From Prauserella rugosa (lineage in GTDB: Bacteria; Actinomycetota; Actinomycetes; Mycobacteriales; Pseudonocardiaceae), in the NCBI RefSeq assembly GCF_000719975.1, contig NZ_JOIJ01000003.1:1-64000 (forward strand): a stretch of 64,000 bases of DNA, written 5' to 3'. The notes under the pieces are model-generated. The model was not told where the DNA came from. It was given only the letters and a program-made list of their open reading frames with translations, and did not search any database. Shown here piece after piece: positions 63,990 to 64,000 of this stretch. Numbering within the stretch: position 1 is the stretch's first letter; each line of letters opens with the position of its first letter. A program made the position numbers and the translations under genes.

Positions 63990-64000
63990 GCCCGGCCGAG

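Overview
The window is one continuous stretch of very GC-rich bacterial chromosome, densely packed and with strong G/C preference at third codon positions. Several traits point to a high-GC actinomycete, possibly Pseudonocardiaceae: 13E12-type DUF222/HNH genes, an NDMA-type alcohol dehydrogenase, TANNNT boxes 6-8 nt before start codons (leaderless mRNAs), and a virS/mymA-like locus. The family-level placement is inference. I saw no rRNA, tRNA, CRISPR array, phage or plasmid gene.

Layout. 0-3.4 kb: the 5' part of a shortened DUF222/HNH gene, a large perfect inverted repeat, a secreted VanX-type dipeptidase and a DHA2-type drug exporter. 3.5-9.4 kb: an alcohol dehydrogenase, an esterase and a Baeyer-Villiger-type monooxygenase run divergently from an AraC regulator (chn/mymA-like oxidation pathway); then a DJ-1/PfpI protein. 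9.5-13.8 kb: KdgT-type permease, DUF1537 acid-sugar kinase, PdxA2-type dehydrogenase and GntR regulator, a probable D-threonate-type utilisation set.

13.9-29 kb is the most striking region. An IclR regulator precedes two divergent, translationally coupled arms that meet at 24.5-24.75 kb. The left arm is a complete branched-chain-type ABC importer (livJHMGF) followed by MmgE/PrpD, an Asp/Glu-racemase-like protein, a fumarate-reductase-like flavoprotein and a hydantoinase/allantoinase-like amidohydrolase. The right arm is a class III CoA-transferase, a CitE-type lyase, a kynurenine-formamidase-like cyclase and a second MmgE/PrpD. This looks like a complete uptake-to-central-metabolism route for one unknown substrate. 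I cannot name the substrate.

29-37 kb: a second CitE-like lyase, an aromatic-type FAD monooxygenase, a secreted protein with two RNase Sa domains (the second apparently dead), an AtuA (DUF1446) protein split into two overlapping genes, a CitMHS transporter, a LysR regulator and an SDR. 37.2-41.4 kb: GntR, ADP-ribosylglycohydrolase-like protein, NCS1 permease and PfkB kinase, laid out like E. coli yegTUVW. 41.4-44.8 kb: a full DUF222/HNH gene, a decayed IS481 transposase, and an imine-reductase-like gene paired with a MerR regulator across a palindrome.

44.8-64 kb: HrpA helicase; two tandem paralogous six-cysteine lipoproteins; a GMC oxidoreductase with a Tat-exported partner; a Bcr/CflA exporter; small hypotheticals; an O-methyltransferase; the glycine cleavage operon gcvP-gcvT-gcvH-glyA behind a tandem glycine riboswitch; and a DUF6098 gene, an SRPBCC gene and a TetR gene separated by two unrelated families of short tandem repeats.
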